This document shows, one piece after another, positions 51,607-60,533 of a DNA stretch of 64,000 nt; within the stretch, counting starts at the first letter, position 1, and each line of letters begins with the position of its first letter. The stretch spans positions 744,001-808,000 of the forward strand of contig CAVUAA010000001.1 of NCBI GenBank assembly GCA_963739345.1, given 5' to 3'. Both the position numbers and the translations under genes were made by a program. The DNA is from CAVUAA01 sp963739345 (GTDB lineage: Bacteria > Chlamydiota > Chlamydiia > Chlamydiales > JAFEGQ01). The notes under the pieces were generated by a model that saw nothing but the letters and a program-made list of their open reading frames with translations, was not told the DNA's origin and did not search any database.

Positions 51607-52170
51607 TTAAGTTTCTCCTCGTTTCATATTCACTTCTTTCATGACATCTTCGATGGGCTCTTCCAACAGCTGACCCACAACTCTCGCCGCCCGTTCGACC
51701 ACCGCGTAGAGCTCTTGCTCCTCTTCTGCGGTGAACTGCCCGAGCACGTGACCAATCAGTCCTTTGCTCCCATCTCTTCCTATCCCGACTCTTAACCGTG
51801 GATAGTTTGCGGTCGCTAAGGACCGCTCAATACTCTTGAGGCCGTTGTGACCTCCTGAACTCCCTTGCGCTCGCAGACGCAAGGTGCCAAAAGAGAGCTC
51901 GGCGTCGTCAACGACCACCAGCACCTCTTCTGGGGCGATCTGATAGTAGTCGCTCATTTTGCGCACCGCCAGCCCGCTCTCATTCATGAACGTAATAGGA
52001 AGGAGCAATCTCCCCTTTCCTTTCGCCGTCCATCCAAGGAATTTATTTTCCTCCTTGAGGGTCACTCCCTCAAGGTTGGCCAGCTCACGCACCACCATGA
52101 ACCCGATGTTGTGTCGAGTCTTCTCGAAGCGCTCGCCCGGATTGCCAAGCCCAACCACTAGCCGAATCAT
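51607..52170 (-). CDS. pth: Peptidyl-tRNA hydrolase
   Basis: 187 residues. VVGLGNPGERFEKTRHNIGF holds the catalytic His; FMNESGLAVRKMSDYY, VVVDDAELSFGTLRLRAQGS and SGGHNGLKSIE complete the active site. The ATG overlaps the rplY stop by 4 bases (ATGA). Order rplY-pth-rpsF-rpsR-rplI matches that in Chlamydia. Confidence 0.97.
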   Translation of the reverse strand: MIRLVVGLGNPGERFEKTRHNIGFMVVRELANLEGVTLKEENKFLGWTAKGKGRLLLPITFMNESGLAVRKMSDYYQIAPEEVLVVVDDAELSFGTLRLRAQGSSGGHNGLKSIERSLATANYPRLRVGIGRDGSKGLIGHVLGQFTAEEEQELYAVVERAARVVGQLLEEPIEDVMKEVNMKRGET

Positions 52171-52712
52171 CGCTTCGCGATCACCACGGCTACTTCATCC
52201 ATCTTCGCGAGCGGTCGCACCCCTTCGGGCATCGTAATATCGCTCAGCCGCTTGGTCCCTCCAATATTTAGGTCGCTCGCGTCGAGCGTAAGCTCTGACG
52301 GGATCGCCTTGGGCAGGCAGTTGACCCGCAACGTGCGGATCACCGGACGGATTACGCCGCCCAGCTTCACGCCCGGCGAATCATCGCCACCAACCAACCT
52401 GAGAGGCACATTGACTCTCACCGCTACGTCATCCTTCAACTCCTGTAAGTCGAGATGGAGAACGTTATAGGTGGTCACGTGATACTGAATATCTTTGACC
52501 AACACACGGATATCTCCACCCTTCTGCTTGAGGGTGAAAATCGTGGTCGACAACCCCCCCTTAGGGATTTGCCGCAATGCTGCGTCAAAGTCTGCTCTTA
52601 GAAGAGAAATCTCTTTCGACGACTCTTTCTTGTCGTAGATGATCGCGGGGATCATCCCCTCGCTTCGAAGTCGCTTTGCTGTCCCTTTCCGCTCTTCTAC
52701 TTTCAATTCCAT
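52167..52712 (-). CDS. rplY: 50S ribosomal protein L25 (CTC form)
   Basis: ATG at 52712 (MELKVEERKGTAKRLRSEGM) is preferred; the longer frame enters the prs 3' end. The 5S-binding N-terminal domain (IPAIIYDKKESSKEISLLRADF, VLVKDIQYHVTTYNVLHLDL) is followed by the TL5/CTC beta domain (VRVNVPLRLVGGDDSPGVKL, LRVNCLPKAIPSELTLDAS). 181 residues. Confidence 0.95.
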   Translation of the reverse strand: MELKVEERKGTAKRLRSEGMIPAIIYDKKESSKEISLLRADFDAALRQIPKGGLSTTIFTLKQKGGDIRVLVKDIQYHVTTYNVLHLDLQELKDDVAVRVNVPLRLVGGDDSPGVKLGGVIRPVIRTLRVNCLPKAIPSELTLDASDLNIGGTKRLSDITMPEGVRPLAKMDEVAVVIAKR

Positions 52713-52722
52713 TATTCTCTCC

Positions 52723-53664
52723 TTACTCAAATAGTGAAGCGACCGAACGGGCCGACACGATTCTGTTAATAACTTCTCCAAACAGGTGGGCTACTGACAC
52801 CACCTGCACTTTTTTACTCTGTGGAATGGCCGGGATGGTATCTGTCACAAATAGCCGCTCAATCGGGCTCGCCTCAATCCTTGCAACTGCATCTCCTACC
52901 AACAATCCGTGCGTCACCGCCGCGATCACCCGGCTAGCGCCAGCTTCGACCACAGCCTCAGCCGCCGCCACCAACGTCCCGCCGGTCGAGACCATGTCAT
53001 CGACCAGCAGAACCGTCCGCCCCTTCACATCGCCAACCAGGGTCGTCACCGACACCTGTTCTGGCGAGAGGCGCCGCTTGTCAACCACCCGAATCTCAAG
53101 ATCGAGCGCCCGGGCGTAATCTCTGGCAATCTTGACGCTCCCAATGTCTGGGCAGGCGACCACTGCATCCGTTAATCCCTTCAACGCATCAACCAACATA
53201 GAGGCCAATACGGGCCGGCCAAACAGGTGATCGACCGGTACGTCGAAGAACCCTTCGATCTGCGCCGCGTGGAGATCCATCGTCACCACCCGCGTCGCCC
53301 CGGCCGTCTGCAATAGCTCGGCCACAAGCTTGGCCGTGATCGGCTCTCTCCCCTTATCCTTCCTGTCCTGCCTCGCATACCCATAGTAGGGCAGCACCGC
53401 TACAATGCTCGCCGCCGACGCTCGCTTCAGCGCATCAATCAGCGTCAAAAGCTCCATTAGGTAGAAGTTGGGCCGCCGCGCAATCGACTGAATCACAAAG
53501 ACATCCCGTCCGCGAACGCTCTCTTTCACCTCAACGATGATCTCCCCGTCTGGGAACGTATCCAGACGGGCCTCTCCAAGCTCCACACCCAAATAGGAGG
53601 CCACCTCCCCCGCCAGGACGGGGTGGCTAGAACCAGAAAAGATCATTGGTGGCTTTTGGTCCAC
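52723..53664 (-). CDS. prs: Ribose-phosphate pyrophosphokinase
   Basis: Makes PRPP for nucleotide synthesis. 313 residues: IFSGSSHPVLAGEVASYLG, DTFPDGEIIVEVKESVRG, RRPNFYLMELLTLIDALKRA, VLPYYGYARQDRK, VVTMDLHAAQIEGFFDVPVD and the PRPP loop VLLVDDMVSTGGTL. Directly downstream of tRNA-Gln on the same strand. An internal Met (MIFSG) is an alternative start. Confidence 0.96.
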   Translation of the reverse strand: MDQKPPMIFSGSSHPVLAGEVASYLGVELGEARLDTFPDGEIIVEVKESVRGRDVFVIQSIARRPNFYLMELLTLIDALKRASAASIVAVLPYYGYARQDRKDKGREPITAKLVAELLQTAGATRVVTMDLHAAQIEGFFDVPVDHLFGRPVLASMLVDALKGLTDAVVACPDIGSVKIARDYARALDLEIRVVDKRRLSPEQVSVTTLVGDVKGRTVLLVDDMVSTGGTLVAAAEAVVEAGASRVIAAVTHGLLVGDAVARIEASPIERLFVTDTIPAIPQSKKVQVVSVAHLFGEVINRIVSARSVASLFE

Positions 53665-53681
53665 GGCTCCTCATTCGTAAT

Positions 53682-53752
53682 TGGGGTGGAAGGATTCGAA
53701 CCTCCGAATGGCGGAACCAAAATCCGCTGCCTTACCACTTGGCGACACCCCA
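53682..53752 (-). tRNA. tRNA-Gln(UUG)
   Basis: On the minus strand TGGGGTG pairs with CACCCCA as the 7-bp acceptor stem. GCGGA-TTTTGGT-TCCGC gives the anticodon stem-loop with UUG in the middle, and GGAGGTTCGAATCCTTCC-type sequence forms the T arm (TTCGAAT). 71 bases without encoded CCA. 17 bases upstream of prs, so likely in the same transcript. Confidence 0.97.
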
Positions 53753-54004
53753 TCACGTGCGAAACCGTCCAGAAAGGACTGCTGCTTAGCGCTTTACACC
53801 TAAACAGCCCTGTTGCGTAACTTGGGATATACTCGTCCAGGTCATTGATCCTGAACGGTTACGCACGGATGAAGACACAGTTTGCAGGGGGCGCCCATTT
53901 TTGGCAAACAGCAAATGATGAAGATCTGGTGAGGTTTTCTCTCAAAAATTGATTTATTACCCCCTGAGATGGTATTATTTAGGTAGAATAAGAAAGGAAT
54001 TACT
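53753..54004. other. Intergenic region, no supported gene
   Basis: 252 bases between tRNA-Gln and the 495-residue gene. Composition becomes AT-rich toward the gene (TTATTACC, TATTATTTAGG). A 28-codon ATG frame at 53869 has no ribosome site and is not called. The upstream promoter of tRNA-Gln (minus strand) must also lie here; no clear hexamers stand out. Confidence 0.5.
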
Positions 54005-55492
54005 ATGGCTGCACTAAACGAAATTGGAACTTTTCACGATTTAGTTGAAAAATTGATCAAAAAGGATACGGACAACGATAGAGAGTACAACCGTTCCCCT
54101 TTCGACAAAGTAGTGGCCGACGGCATCAACTATCGCTGTGTAATGGACTCGGACGTCAAGAAGGGCAAGCTCATCAAGGTCCCCAACTGGTCCGGCACAA
54201 CCTTCACAGTGAGAACCAAGGATGGACAAGAACTTACCTACACACTCAGTTACACTGACATTCGCGATAAGGACGAGCTGAACAAAATGATCCTAACAAT
54301 GCGCAAGTTTGCGAGTGATCTAACGCTCGTCCAGACGCGCAAAGCGATTAAGGGCAAAACCTTCTCTATCACCGAAAAGCTTGGTAATGCATCAAACTAT
54401 GTCTGCCTTCTCCAGCTCGACGGCCCACGCGGCCTCCGTCCCTATGTCACGGGAAGCCGGTATCACTTCATGGTGCTCGGTCTTGGATCGGCGACTCAGG
54501 ACAACAAGCAAGGTTTCTACGGCCTCGATTTGGGCCGCCTGATGCCGGGACAGAACGGCCGGATTAAAACATTCCTCTACTCCCTTCTCAACGGTTATAT
54601 GCGGGGCAGTGCCGGTGCGATGCTCAACTTTGTTAACCCCAAGCTTCCGAAGCTATTGCAGTTGGCGACGTCCGGCTTGCTTCTCGAAGATATGAACACG
54701 GTGGCCGGAGATGTTCAGAAGTATGCCAAGAAGTATGGCAAGGGGGACGAGCTGTGGCAGGCGAACAAGAAGCTACAGATGGACAACCCGCGGCGTGTGA
54801 CCGAAGAGCCACGTCCTGTCGAGGTTGATCTGCTGGGCGATGACCTAGACCTGCTCGCCGCCGACCTGGTTGAGAGGAACTACATGCTCAAGGCCAAGCA
54901 GGCCAAACTCCGAAGCCACCGCCTGTGGGGCACGGAGATCAGCGAAACCCTCAAACCGGAAATCAAAACGCTGCAAGAGGACGTTGCTGGCCTCCATCAA
55001 GCGATCCTCTTCCGAAAGATGGACAACGAGGGGCAGAAGGAGGCCATCGGGGCAATGGGTGTCCTGTGGCAGATGCGCAAGAAGATCCGCACAAATATCG
55101 CCGAGGAGCGAAACGCTCACGACCTCGCCCATGTGGATACCCATCAGATGGAACAGCAGAAACAGCGCGTGCAGAGGGTCATTGACCAGATCCAGGAGAT
55201 CATCACCCTCCGAACGATCCTCATCCGCCAGCCAGATCTCGACAACGGCCACCTCGATGCGCTCGACAAGGCCCAAACGGCCCTCCTCAATACGGCTCCC
55301 CTCAGCGATAAGCCCGACACACTTGATGCGACCATGAATGGCATTGACCGCCTGATCGACCGGGCCAAAGCGATCCTCTTCGACCTCAATGACGAGGTGG
55401 AGAAGGCGGTCGAGAAGGACAAGCTCCTCGAGTCACTCGCCAAGGAGCACAAGTGCACCATCGAGCAGCTCACTGACGCTCAAGCGTTGTAA
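54005..55492 (+). CDS. Unknown coiled-coil protein, 495 residues
   Basis: Ribosome site AAAGGAA 7 bases before the ATG. Residues 1-125 are mixed alpha/beta with a compact beta region (VPNWSGTTFTVRTKDGQELT). Residues about 150-250 are Gly/Leu rich (YHFMVLGLGSATQDNKQGFY, AMLNFVNPKLPKLLQLA) and weakly hydrophobic. The C-terminal half (280-495) is charged helical coiled coil (LRSHRLWGTEISETLKPEIK, MEQQKQRVQRVIDQIQEIIT). No signal peptide, no family recognised. Stands alone beside glgA, an insertion relative to chlamydial order; effector is a reasonable guess only. Confidence 0.75.
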   Translation: MAALNEIGTFHDLVEKLIKKDTDNDREYNRSPFDKVVADGINYRCVMDSDVKKGKLIKVPNWSGTTFTVRTKDGQELTYTLSYTDIRDKDELNKMILTMRKFASDLTLVQTRKAIKGKTFSITEKLGNASNYVCLLQLDGPRGLRPYVTGSRYHFMVLGLGSATQDNKQGFYGLDLGRLMPGQNGRIKTFLYSLLNGYMRGSAGAMLNFVNPKLPKLLQLATSGLLLEDMNTVAGDVQKYAKKYGKGDELWQANKKLQMDNPRRVTEEPRPVEVDLLGDDLDLLAADLVERNYMLKAKQAKLRSHRLWGTEISETLKPEIKTLQEDVAGLHQAILFRKMDNEGQKEAIGAMGVLWQMRKKIRTNIAEERNAHDLAHVDTHQMEQQKQRVQRVIDQIQEIITLRTILIRQPDLDNGHLDALDKAQTALLNTAPLSDKPDTLDATMNGIDRLIDRAKAILFDLNDEVEKAVEKDKLLESLAKEHKCTIEQLTDAQAL

Positions 55493-55536
55493 AGCATTGA
55501 TTTTAATCTTCTCTAGCTGCCATACAGCAGTTGGAC

Positions 55537-57015
55537 ATGCATATTATTCATATTGCTTCTGAGATGGCGCGCATCGCAAAGGTTGGTGGCCTTGGGGATG
55601 TGATCCTCGGGCTCTCCCGCCAGTGTGCCGATGAGGGGCACGAGGTGGAGGTGATCCTCCCCCGCTACACCTGCCTCCACCACGAAGGGATGCGCGACCT
55701 CCACGTCCTCCACCGCGACCTCTGGTCGTTTGGCGGGGGGAAGTGGCACCACAACACCATTTGGGCTGGCTGGGTTGAGGGGATCAAAGTCTACCTCATC
55801 GAACCCCACACCGCCCCCCACTACTTCGAGCGGGAGAGGATCTACGGCTACGACGACGACATTGAGCGGTTCATCTACTTCTCGCGGGCGGCGCTTGAGT
55901 TCCTCCAACGGGCCCAGATCAAGCCCGATATCCTCCACCTCCACGAGTGGCACTCAGCCCTCTGTGCCCCCCTCTATCACGACCTCTACGGCCGCCTGGG
56001 CAACGAGAATGGAGCGGTCGTTTTCACCATGCACAACCTGAAGCACCAGGGGCAGTGCTCGGTCCACGACCTCGACAAGGTGGGGATCCACGGAGCCGAC
56101 TATTTACACCCCGACAAGCTGCAACACAATGCCGATCCCAATACGATCAACCTGCTCAAAGGGGGTATTGTCTACGCCGACGCCATCACCACCGTCTCTC
56201 CTACATACGCTAAAGAGGTGCTAGGCCCCAAGTTTGGAATGGACCTCGACGAGACACTCCTCCAGCACCAAGACAAGTTCCAAGGCGTCCTTAACGGTCT
56301 CGACTACTCCCTCTGGGGGCCCACCGTCGACAAGCTCCTCCCCGTCGCCTACTCCCATGACGATGAGTCGATCCGGAACAAGGGGCAGTGCAAGCATGCT
56401 CTGCGCGACCGGCTCGCACTCGAGCAGCGGGTCTGTCCGGTGGTAGGGACCATCGCCCGCCTCGTTCCTCAGAAAGGGGTTGAGATGATCAAGCACTCCA
56501 TCTTCGAAGTGCTCGACCGGGGCGGCCAGTTTGTCCTCCTAGGCTCAGCTGCCACCAAGGAGATCAACGACGACTTCCACGCCCTCAAGATCCACTTCGC
56601 CGACAACCCCAACGTCCACCTCGAGCTCCACCACCACGAGGAGCTAGCCCACCTGATCTACGCCGGCTGCGACCTATTTATGGTCCCCTCCCTCTTCGAG
56701 CCGTGCGGCCTCACCCAGATCATTGCTCTACGCTACGGCACCGTCCCCCTAGTTCGTCGGACCGGCGGCCTCGCCGACACCGTCTTCGACGATGACAACG
56801 GCTTTACCTTCGACACCCCCAACTTCGCCTCGTGCGACGCCGCTCTTCACCGCGCACTCGATCTCTATGAGAATGACAAAAAAGCTTGGACAGAGATGAT
56901 GGTTCGCGGAATGAAAATGGACTTCTCGTGGAAGCGTTCTTCAAAAGAATATCTCGATGTCTACGCCCAAGTGATCAACCGCTACGAAGCTTCCAGTTCC
57001 CCTTCAACTTCTTGA
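55537..57015 (+). CDS. glgA: Glycogen synthase (ADP-glucose, GT5)
   Basis: ATG at 55537 (MHIIHIASEMARIAKVGGLGD) fits the family; a TTG 6 bases upstream is less likely. The K-x-G-G-L ADP-glucose motif is KVGGLGD, followed by HLHEWHSALCAPLYH and in the C-terminal Rossmann domain GTIARLVPQKGVEMI, LLGSAATKEIN and MVPSLFEPCGLTQIIALRYG (catalytic Glu) with VRRTGGLADTV. 492 residues. Works with malQ in glycogen turnover. Convergent with the PfkB kinase gene (34-base overlap). Confidence 0.96.
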   Translation: MHIIHIASEMARIAKVGGLGDVILGLSRQCADEGHEVEVILPRYTCLHHEGMRDLHVLHRDLWSFGGGKWHHNTIWAGWVEGIKVYLIEPHTAPHYFERERIYGYDDDIERFIYFSRAALEFLQRAQIKPDILHLHEWHSALCAPLYHDLYGRLGNENGAVVFTMHNLKHQGQCSVHDLDKVGIHGADYLHPDKLQHNADPNTINLLKGGIVYADAITTVSPTYAKEVLGPKFGMDLDETLLQHQDKFQGVLNGLDYSLWGPTVDKLLPVAYSHDDESIRNKGQCKHALRDRLALEQRVCPVVGTIARLVPQKGVEMIKHSIFEVLDRGGQFVLLGSAATKEINDDFHALKIHFADNPNVHLELHHHEELAHLIYAGCDLFMVPSLFEPCGLTQIIALRYGTVPLVRRTGGLADTVFDDDNGFTFDTPNFASCDAALHRALDLYENDKKAWTEMMVRGMKMDFSWKRSSKEYLDVYAQVINRYEASSSPSTS

Positions 57016-57992
57016 AGTAGTGGCGGCCAGAGAGCCTTCGGAACCACCGCACCTAGCACCTGCACCACCGTCGCTCCGGTGAGGCTGGCGATGCGGACAC
57101 AATCGTGCAAATCCATTCCCGTCAAATAGGAGTGGAGGAAACCACTCGCAAAGAGATCACCGGCGCCAGTCGTGTCAATCGGCTCATCAACGACAAAGGC
57201 GGGATAGTGAATCTTCTTCTCCTCCCGCCGCTTGGCGTAGCACCCCTCCTTGCCCACCATCACTACCGTCGTCGGCACCATCTCGGCCAGCGCATCACAC
57301 CCCGGCTCAGGCTCAAGTCCCGTCAGCTCACGCGTCTCATCCTCGTTAGCGAACAAAATATCGATGTAATCGGGAAGAATTGATTTAAGCTCCTCCTTGA
57401 ACGTCCTCACCACCTCAAAGGCGGCCAGATCGAGCGAGATCTCACACCCCGCTTGCCTAGCCATCTTGAGCACCTCTTTCATTGGCCCTATGTTGTAGAG
57501 CGCATACCCCTCAATGTGGACCAGACGGACCCCCTCAAAAATCGACGCCGAGAGGTCGCTTGGCCGCAACTCCTCCGACGCCCCCAGATAGGTGCGCATC
57601 GTCCGCTTCCCGTGCGGATCGACCAAGCTCAAGACCGTCGACGTGGGCGTCTCACTTGGGAACAAAAAGCCATCCACGTTGTGCTCGCCGAGCGCCTGCA
57701 CATAGCGATTGCCAAACTCATCATTCCCCACCTTCCCAATCACCGCACACTTCTGCCCAAAAGAGGCGAGGCCGCGAAGCATATTCGAGCAGCTCCCCCC
57801 CGGGACCGGCACAGGCACCTGCCCACTCTCATCGATCAAACGTTGTAATTCTGAAAACGAGACATGCTCCATCCCGTGAAGTTCACCCGGAATGGTGGCC
57901 AAATATTCATCAGAGACTCTTAAGATGAGATCCATGATAGGAGCTCCCAGTCCGAGGACATCATGTCGTTCGTGCCGGTGAAGCTTTCTCAT
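56982..57992 (-). CDS. PfkB-family sugar/adenosine kinase
   Basis: 336 residues. VLGLGAPIMDLILRVSDEYL, the glycine pair in GGSCSNMLRGLASFGQKCAV, IGKVGNDEFGNRYV, LLFANEDETRELTG-type NEDETRELTGLEP and the anion-hole motif DTTGAGDLFASGFLHSYL are the kinase landmarks. Pattern resembles adenosine kinase-like PfkB members, but sugar specificity cannot be read from sequence. Only 3 bases separate its start from the pgsA stop, so it shares the pgsA transcript. Confidence 0.88.
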   Translation of the reverse strand: MRKLHRHERHDVLGLGAPIMDLILRVSDEYLATIPGELHGMEHVSFSELQRLIDESGQVPVPVPGGSCSNMLRGLASFGQKCAVIGKVGNDEFGNRYVQALGEHNVDGFLFPSETPTSTVLSLVDPHGKRTMRTYLGASEELRPSDLSASIFEGVRLVHIEGYALYNIGPMKEVLKMARQAGCEISLDLAAFEVVRTFKEELKSILPDYIDILFANEDETRELTGLEPEPGCDALAEMVPTTVVMVGKEGCYAKRREEKKIHYPAFVVDEPIDTTGAGDLFASGFLHSYLTGMDLHDCVRIASLTGATVVQVLGAVVPKALWPPLLQEVEGELEAS

Positions 57993-57995
57993 CTT

Positions 57996-58595
57996 CTACG
58001 TCTCCTTTTTCTCCGTTAATAATTTGGCGATGTGGTGCCAATTGGCGGTGATGTAATCCACACCCGAGAAGAGTGTGTAGGCGCCTGCAACTGCAACCAA
58101 CCAGATGGCTGACCACTGAAGCGTTGCGAGCGAAATGTAACCAAGAGATTCGGGAATCATCAGCAGCGTGATGATGAATCCAGTTGAGCCCTGAACCACC
58201 GCCTTGATCTTCCCCGACGGTCTTGCAGCCAGCGCAAAGCCTCGCAATCCACAAATCGTTCTCAATGTCCCCACCACCGAGTCGCGGTAGATGAAGACAA
58301 AGACCAAGAGGAGGGGCACCTGCACAATCCCTTGCGTAAACGAAAGAAAGACCGACGTCCGGACAATACTGTCGGCCATCGGATCGAGAATTTTTCCTAG
58401 ATTGGTCACCTGATTGTACTTGCGCGCCACGTACCCATCGAACAGGTCGGAGAGCTCGGTCACCAACAAAAGTAGCAGAAGAATATAGGGGACCAGAATT
58501 GGCGAGATCCCCATCCACTGCGCTCCCATGTAGAAAGCGAGGAAGAGAGGTCCGATAAACACACGGATTAGGGTGAGATAGTTGGCCGCACTCAT
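57996..58595 (-). CDS. pgsA: CDP-diacylglycerol-glycerol-3-phosphate 3-phosphatidyltransferase
   Basis: 199 residues with the CDP-alcohol transferase motif D-G-x(2)-A-R-x(8)-G-x(3)-D-x(3)-D seen in DGYVARKYNQVTNLGKILD-PMAD. About five membrane helices. Makes phosphatidylglycerol phosphate, consistent with pgsA beside glgA and glyQS in Chlamydia. Confidence 0.93.
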   Translation of the reverse strand: MSAANYLTLIRVFIGPLFLAFYMGAQWMGISPILVPYILLLLLLVTELSDLFDGYVARKYNQVTNLGKILDPMADSIVRTSVFLSFTQGIVQVPLLLVFVFIYRDSVVGTLRTICGLRGFALAARPSGKIKAVVQGSTGFIITLLMIPESLGYISLATLQWSAIWLVAVAGAYTLFSGVDYITANWHHIAKLLTEKKET

Positions 58596-59641
58596 TAGGC
58601 TAGGACCGTAGCCGACTCATCACTTTCCTGCAAGGCCAACTGTCCGCATGCAGCGGCAATATCATTTCCCTTCGTGTAGCGGCAGGTGTGAACCACTCCC
58701 CGTCTACCCAACACATTGCGAAAAGCCTCGATCGCCCCACCCGTCGGTCGCTTCAGCCGAAGCCCCGGAACGGGATTGTAAGGAATGAGATTGACCGTGC
58801 ACTGCCGCTTGCCTACCAACGTGGCCAGCTCCTCGGCATGCTCGGGCGCATCATTCAAGCCAGCCATTAAAATATACTCATAGGTCACATCCCGTCCGGT
58901 CCGCTCCGCATAGCCATCCATCGCATTGAGCAACTCACCCAAAGGATATTGCCGCGCGTAAGGGATCACCTTCTTCCGGATCTGCTGATTGGGAGCGTGA
59001 AGCGACAAGACCAAATTGACCTTCAACCCTTCCTCTTTAAACCGCTCGATCCCCTCAATCACTCCTACTGTCGAAACCGTGATCCGTCTCTGTGACAAAC
59101 CCATCTGACCGGGATGGATCAGAACCCGAATCGCACTCACCACACTCTCATAATTCCTCAGCGGCTCCCCCATTCCCATGAACACCACGTGCGAGACCCG
59201 CTCCCCCTTCTCCTTCAGATGATCGTCGATCTGCACCACCTGCTCGACGATCTCCCCCGCTTCCAAATTCCTAAAAAATCCATTCTTCCCCGATGCGCAA
59301 AACGCGCACTTCGCAGGACAGCCCACCTGTGATGAAACGCACACCGTCCGCCGATCGCCGCTGCAAATGAGCACCGATTCGACCAGCTTCCCATCGCCCA
59401 GCTTCCACAAATATTTAAATGTCTCCCCATCGCCCGAATCTTGAACTCGCACCTTTTCAAGCGTTCGCAAAGCAAAACTTTCACTTACCCGCTCCCGTAG
59501 CTCCTTGCTGAGATTGGTCATCTCTTCAAAGTCACTCGCCCGCTTCCCATAGACCCATTCAAGAATCTGCTTAGCGCGAAACGTCGGCTTCCCCACCCAT
59601 TCGCCCAATTCCTCAACAGTCTGTCCCAATATCGATTTCAT
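58595..59641 (-). CDS. rlmN: 23S rRNA (adenine2503-C2)/tRNA methyltransferase RlmN
   Basis: Radical SAM enzyme. Cluster Cys motif CPAKCAFCASGKNGFFRNL, then VFMGMGEPLRNYESV, RRITVSTVGV, LSLHAPNQQIRKKVIP and NLIPYNPVPG. The catalytic Cys pair includes HTCRYTKGNDIAAACGQL. Start taken at MKSILGQTVEELGEWVG (59641); another in-frame ATG at 59659 is possible. Upstream of pgsA and overlapping its start by one base. Confidence 0.95.
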   Translation of the reverse strand: MKSILGQTVEELGEWVGKPTFRAKQILEWVYGKRASDFEEMTNLSKELRERVSESFALRTLEKVRVQDSGDGETFKYLWKLGDGKLVESVLICSGDRRTVCVSSQVGCPAKCAFCASGKNGFFRNLEAGEIVEQVVQIDDHLKEKGERVSHVVFMGMGEPLRNYESVVSAIRVLIHPGQMGLSQRRITVSTVGVIEGIERFKEEGLKVNLVLSLHAPNQQIRKKVIPYARQYPLGELLNAMDGYAERTGRDVTYEYILMAGLNDAPEHAEELATLVGKRQCTVNLIPYNPVPGLRLKRPTGGAIEAFRNVLGRRGVVHTCRYTKGNDIAAACGQLALQESDESATVLA

Positions 59642-59687
59642 ACGATTAGGATACACCATCGAATGACTAGAATGCTACTAATGTAAA

Positions 59688-60497
59688 TTAGGTCCAGAGC
59701 TTCAGTCTTTTTGACTTGATCCACCAGCGGAAGAAGCGCCAGTGATCTTGGCGGAGCCACCACCTCGCCGCATAGCGCCAGCCGAAGTGCTCCACGAGAA
59801 TGCGGTGATTCTCAAGCGCCCGTCGCATGAGAGTGCCCGGCATCTGAAAGGGACGGTCGTGGTCGACCAACACGCGATGCACGCGGATAGCCCGCAGATC
59901 CTCCTGCAGCATGAAGCGACAGCAGAGATCGAGACCACCCCGAATCCGGTACTGCGGATCAAACTTCCCCAAAGCACGGATGGTGTCAAGACGGAAAAAA
60001 CAGGCCTCGATGCTGGTCGGCTGCTCTGCCCGTTGCAGATGATCCATGGTCAGCTCCCGCATCAGCGTCTCCGGCTCAAGCCCTGGATCGCGTCGCAAGC
60101 ATCCACAGTAAACCATCTCAGGAAGATCGTGATCGACCGCCGTCGCCCCAATCCAGTTGAAAACATCGTCCGATAAATAGGCGTCGCCCGGATAGAGCAT
60201 CGTCACATAATCGCCACTTGCCAATGAAATTCCCCGATTGTACATCTCAAACGGGTTCTGCTCCGCAATCGTATAAACCTTAAGATTCTTCGCCCGGCTC
60301 CGCTGCACCACCTCCACTGTCCGGTCGGTAGACCCCGCATCGACCACGATCACCTCCACCTCTTCATAATCCTGATCGGCCAACGTCTCGAGCGTCCACC
60401 CAATACTCAATGCACAATTATAAGTAGGGATGACCACCGAGAACTTCGGCCGCGTCGCCCCCTCCGCAAACTCAATCGTTGGCAACTTTTTTTTCAT
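59688..60497 (-). CDS. GT2-family glycosyltransferase
   Basis: ATG at 60497 (MKKKLPTIEFAEGATRPKFS) is chosen, because the upstream frame is antisense to glyQS. GT-A fold with SVVIPTYNCALSIGWTLETL, VEVIVVDAGSTDRTVEV, MYNRGISLASGDYVTMLYPG (DxD-type acid region) and RIRGGLDLCCRFMLQED. 269 residues. Acceptor unknown; probably envelope glycan or lipopolysaccharide. Divergent from glyQS. Confidence 0.9.
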   Translation of the reverse strand: MKKKLPTIEFAEGATRPKFSVVIPTYNCALSIGWTLETLADQDYEEVEVIVVDAGSTDRTVEVVQRSRAKNLKVYTIAEQNPFEMYNRGISLASGDYVTMLYPGDAYLSDDVFNWIGATAVDHDLPEMVYCGCLRRDPGLEPETLMRELTMDHLQRAEQPTSIEACFFRLDTIRALGKFDPQYRIRGGLDLCCRFMLQEDLRAIRVHRVLVDHDRPFQMPGTLMRRALENHRILVEHFGWRYAARWWLRQDHWRFFRWWIKSKRLKLWT

Positions 60498-60533
60498 TAG
60501 CCTCTTAACAATTTTCCACTTAAACTTATCCCC

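Noticed and set aside
53623..53820. 65-codon plus-strand ORF with GVEGFEPPNGGTK
   Set aside because: This is the well-known artefact of reading across the antisense of a tRNA; the locus is tRNA-Gln.
53869..53955. 28-codon ORF upstream of the 495-residue gene
   Set aside because: No ribosome binding site and no distinctive sequence; not enough to call a gene.
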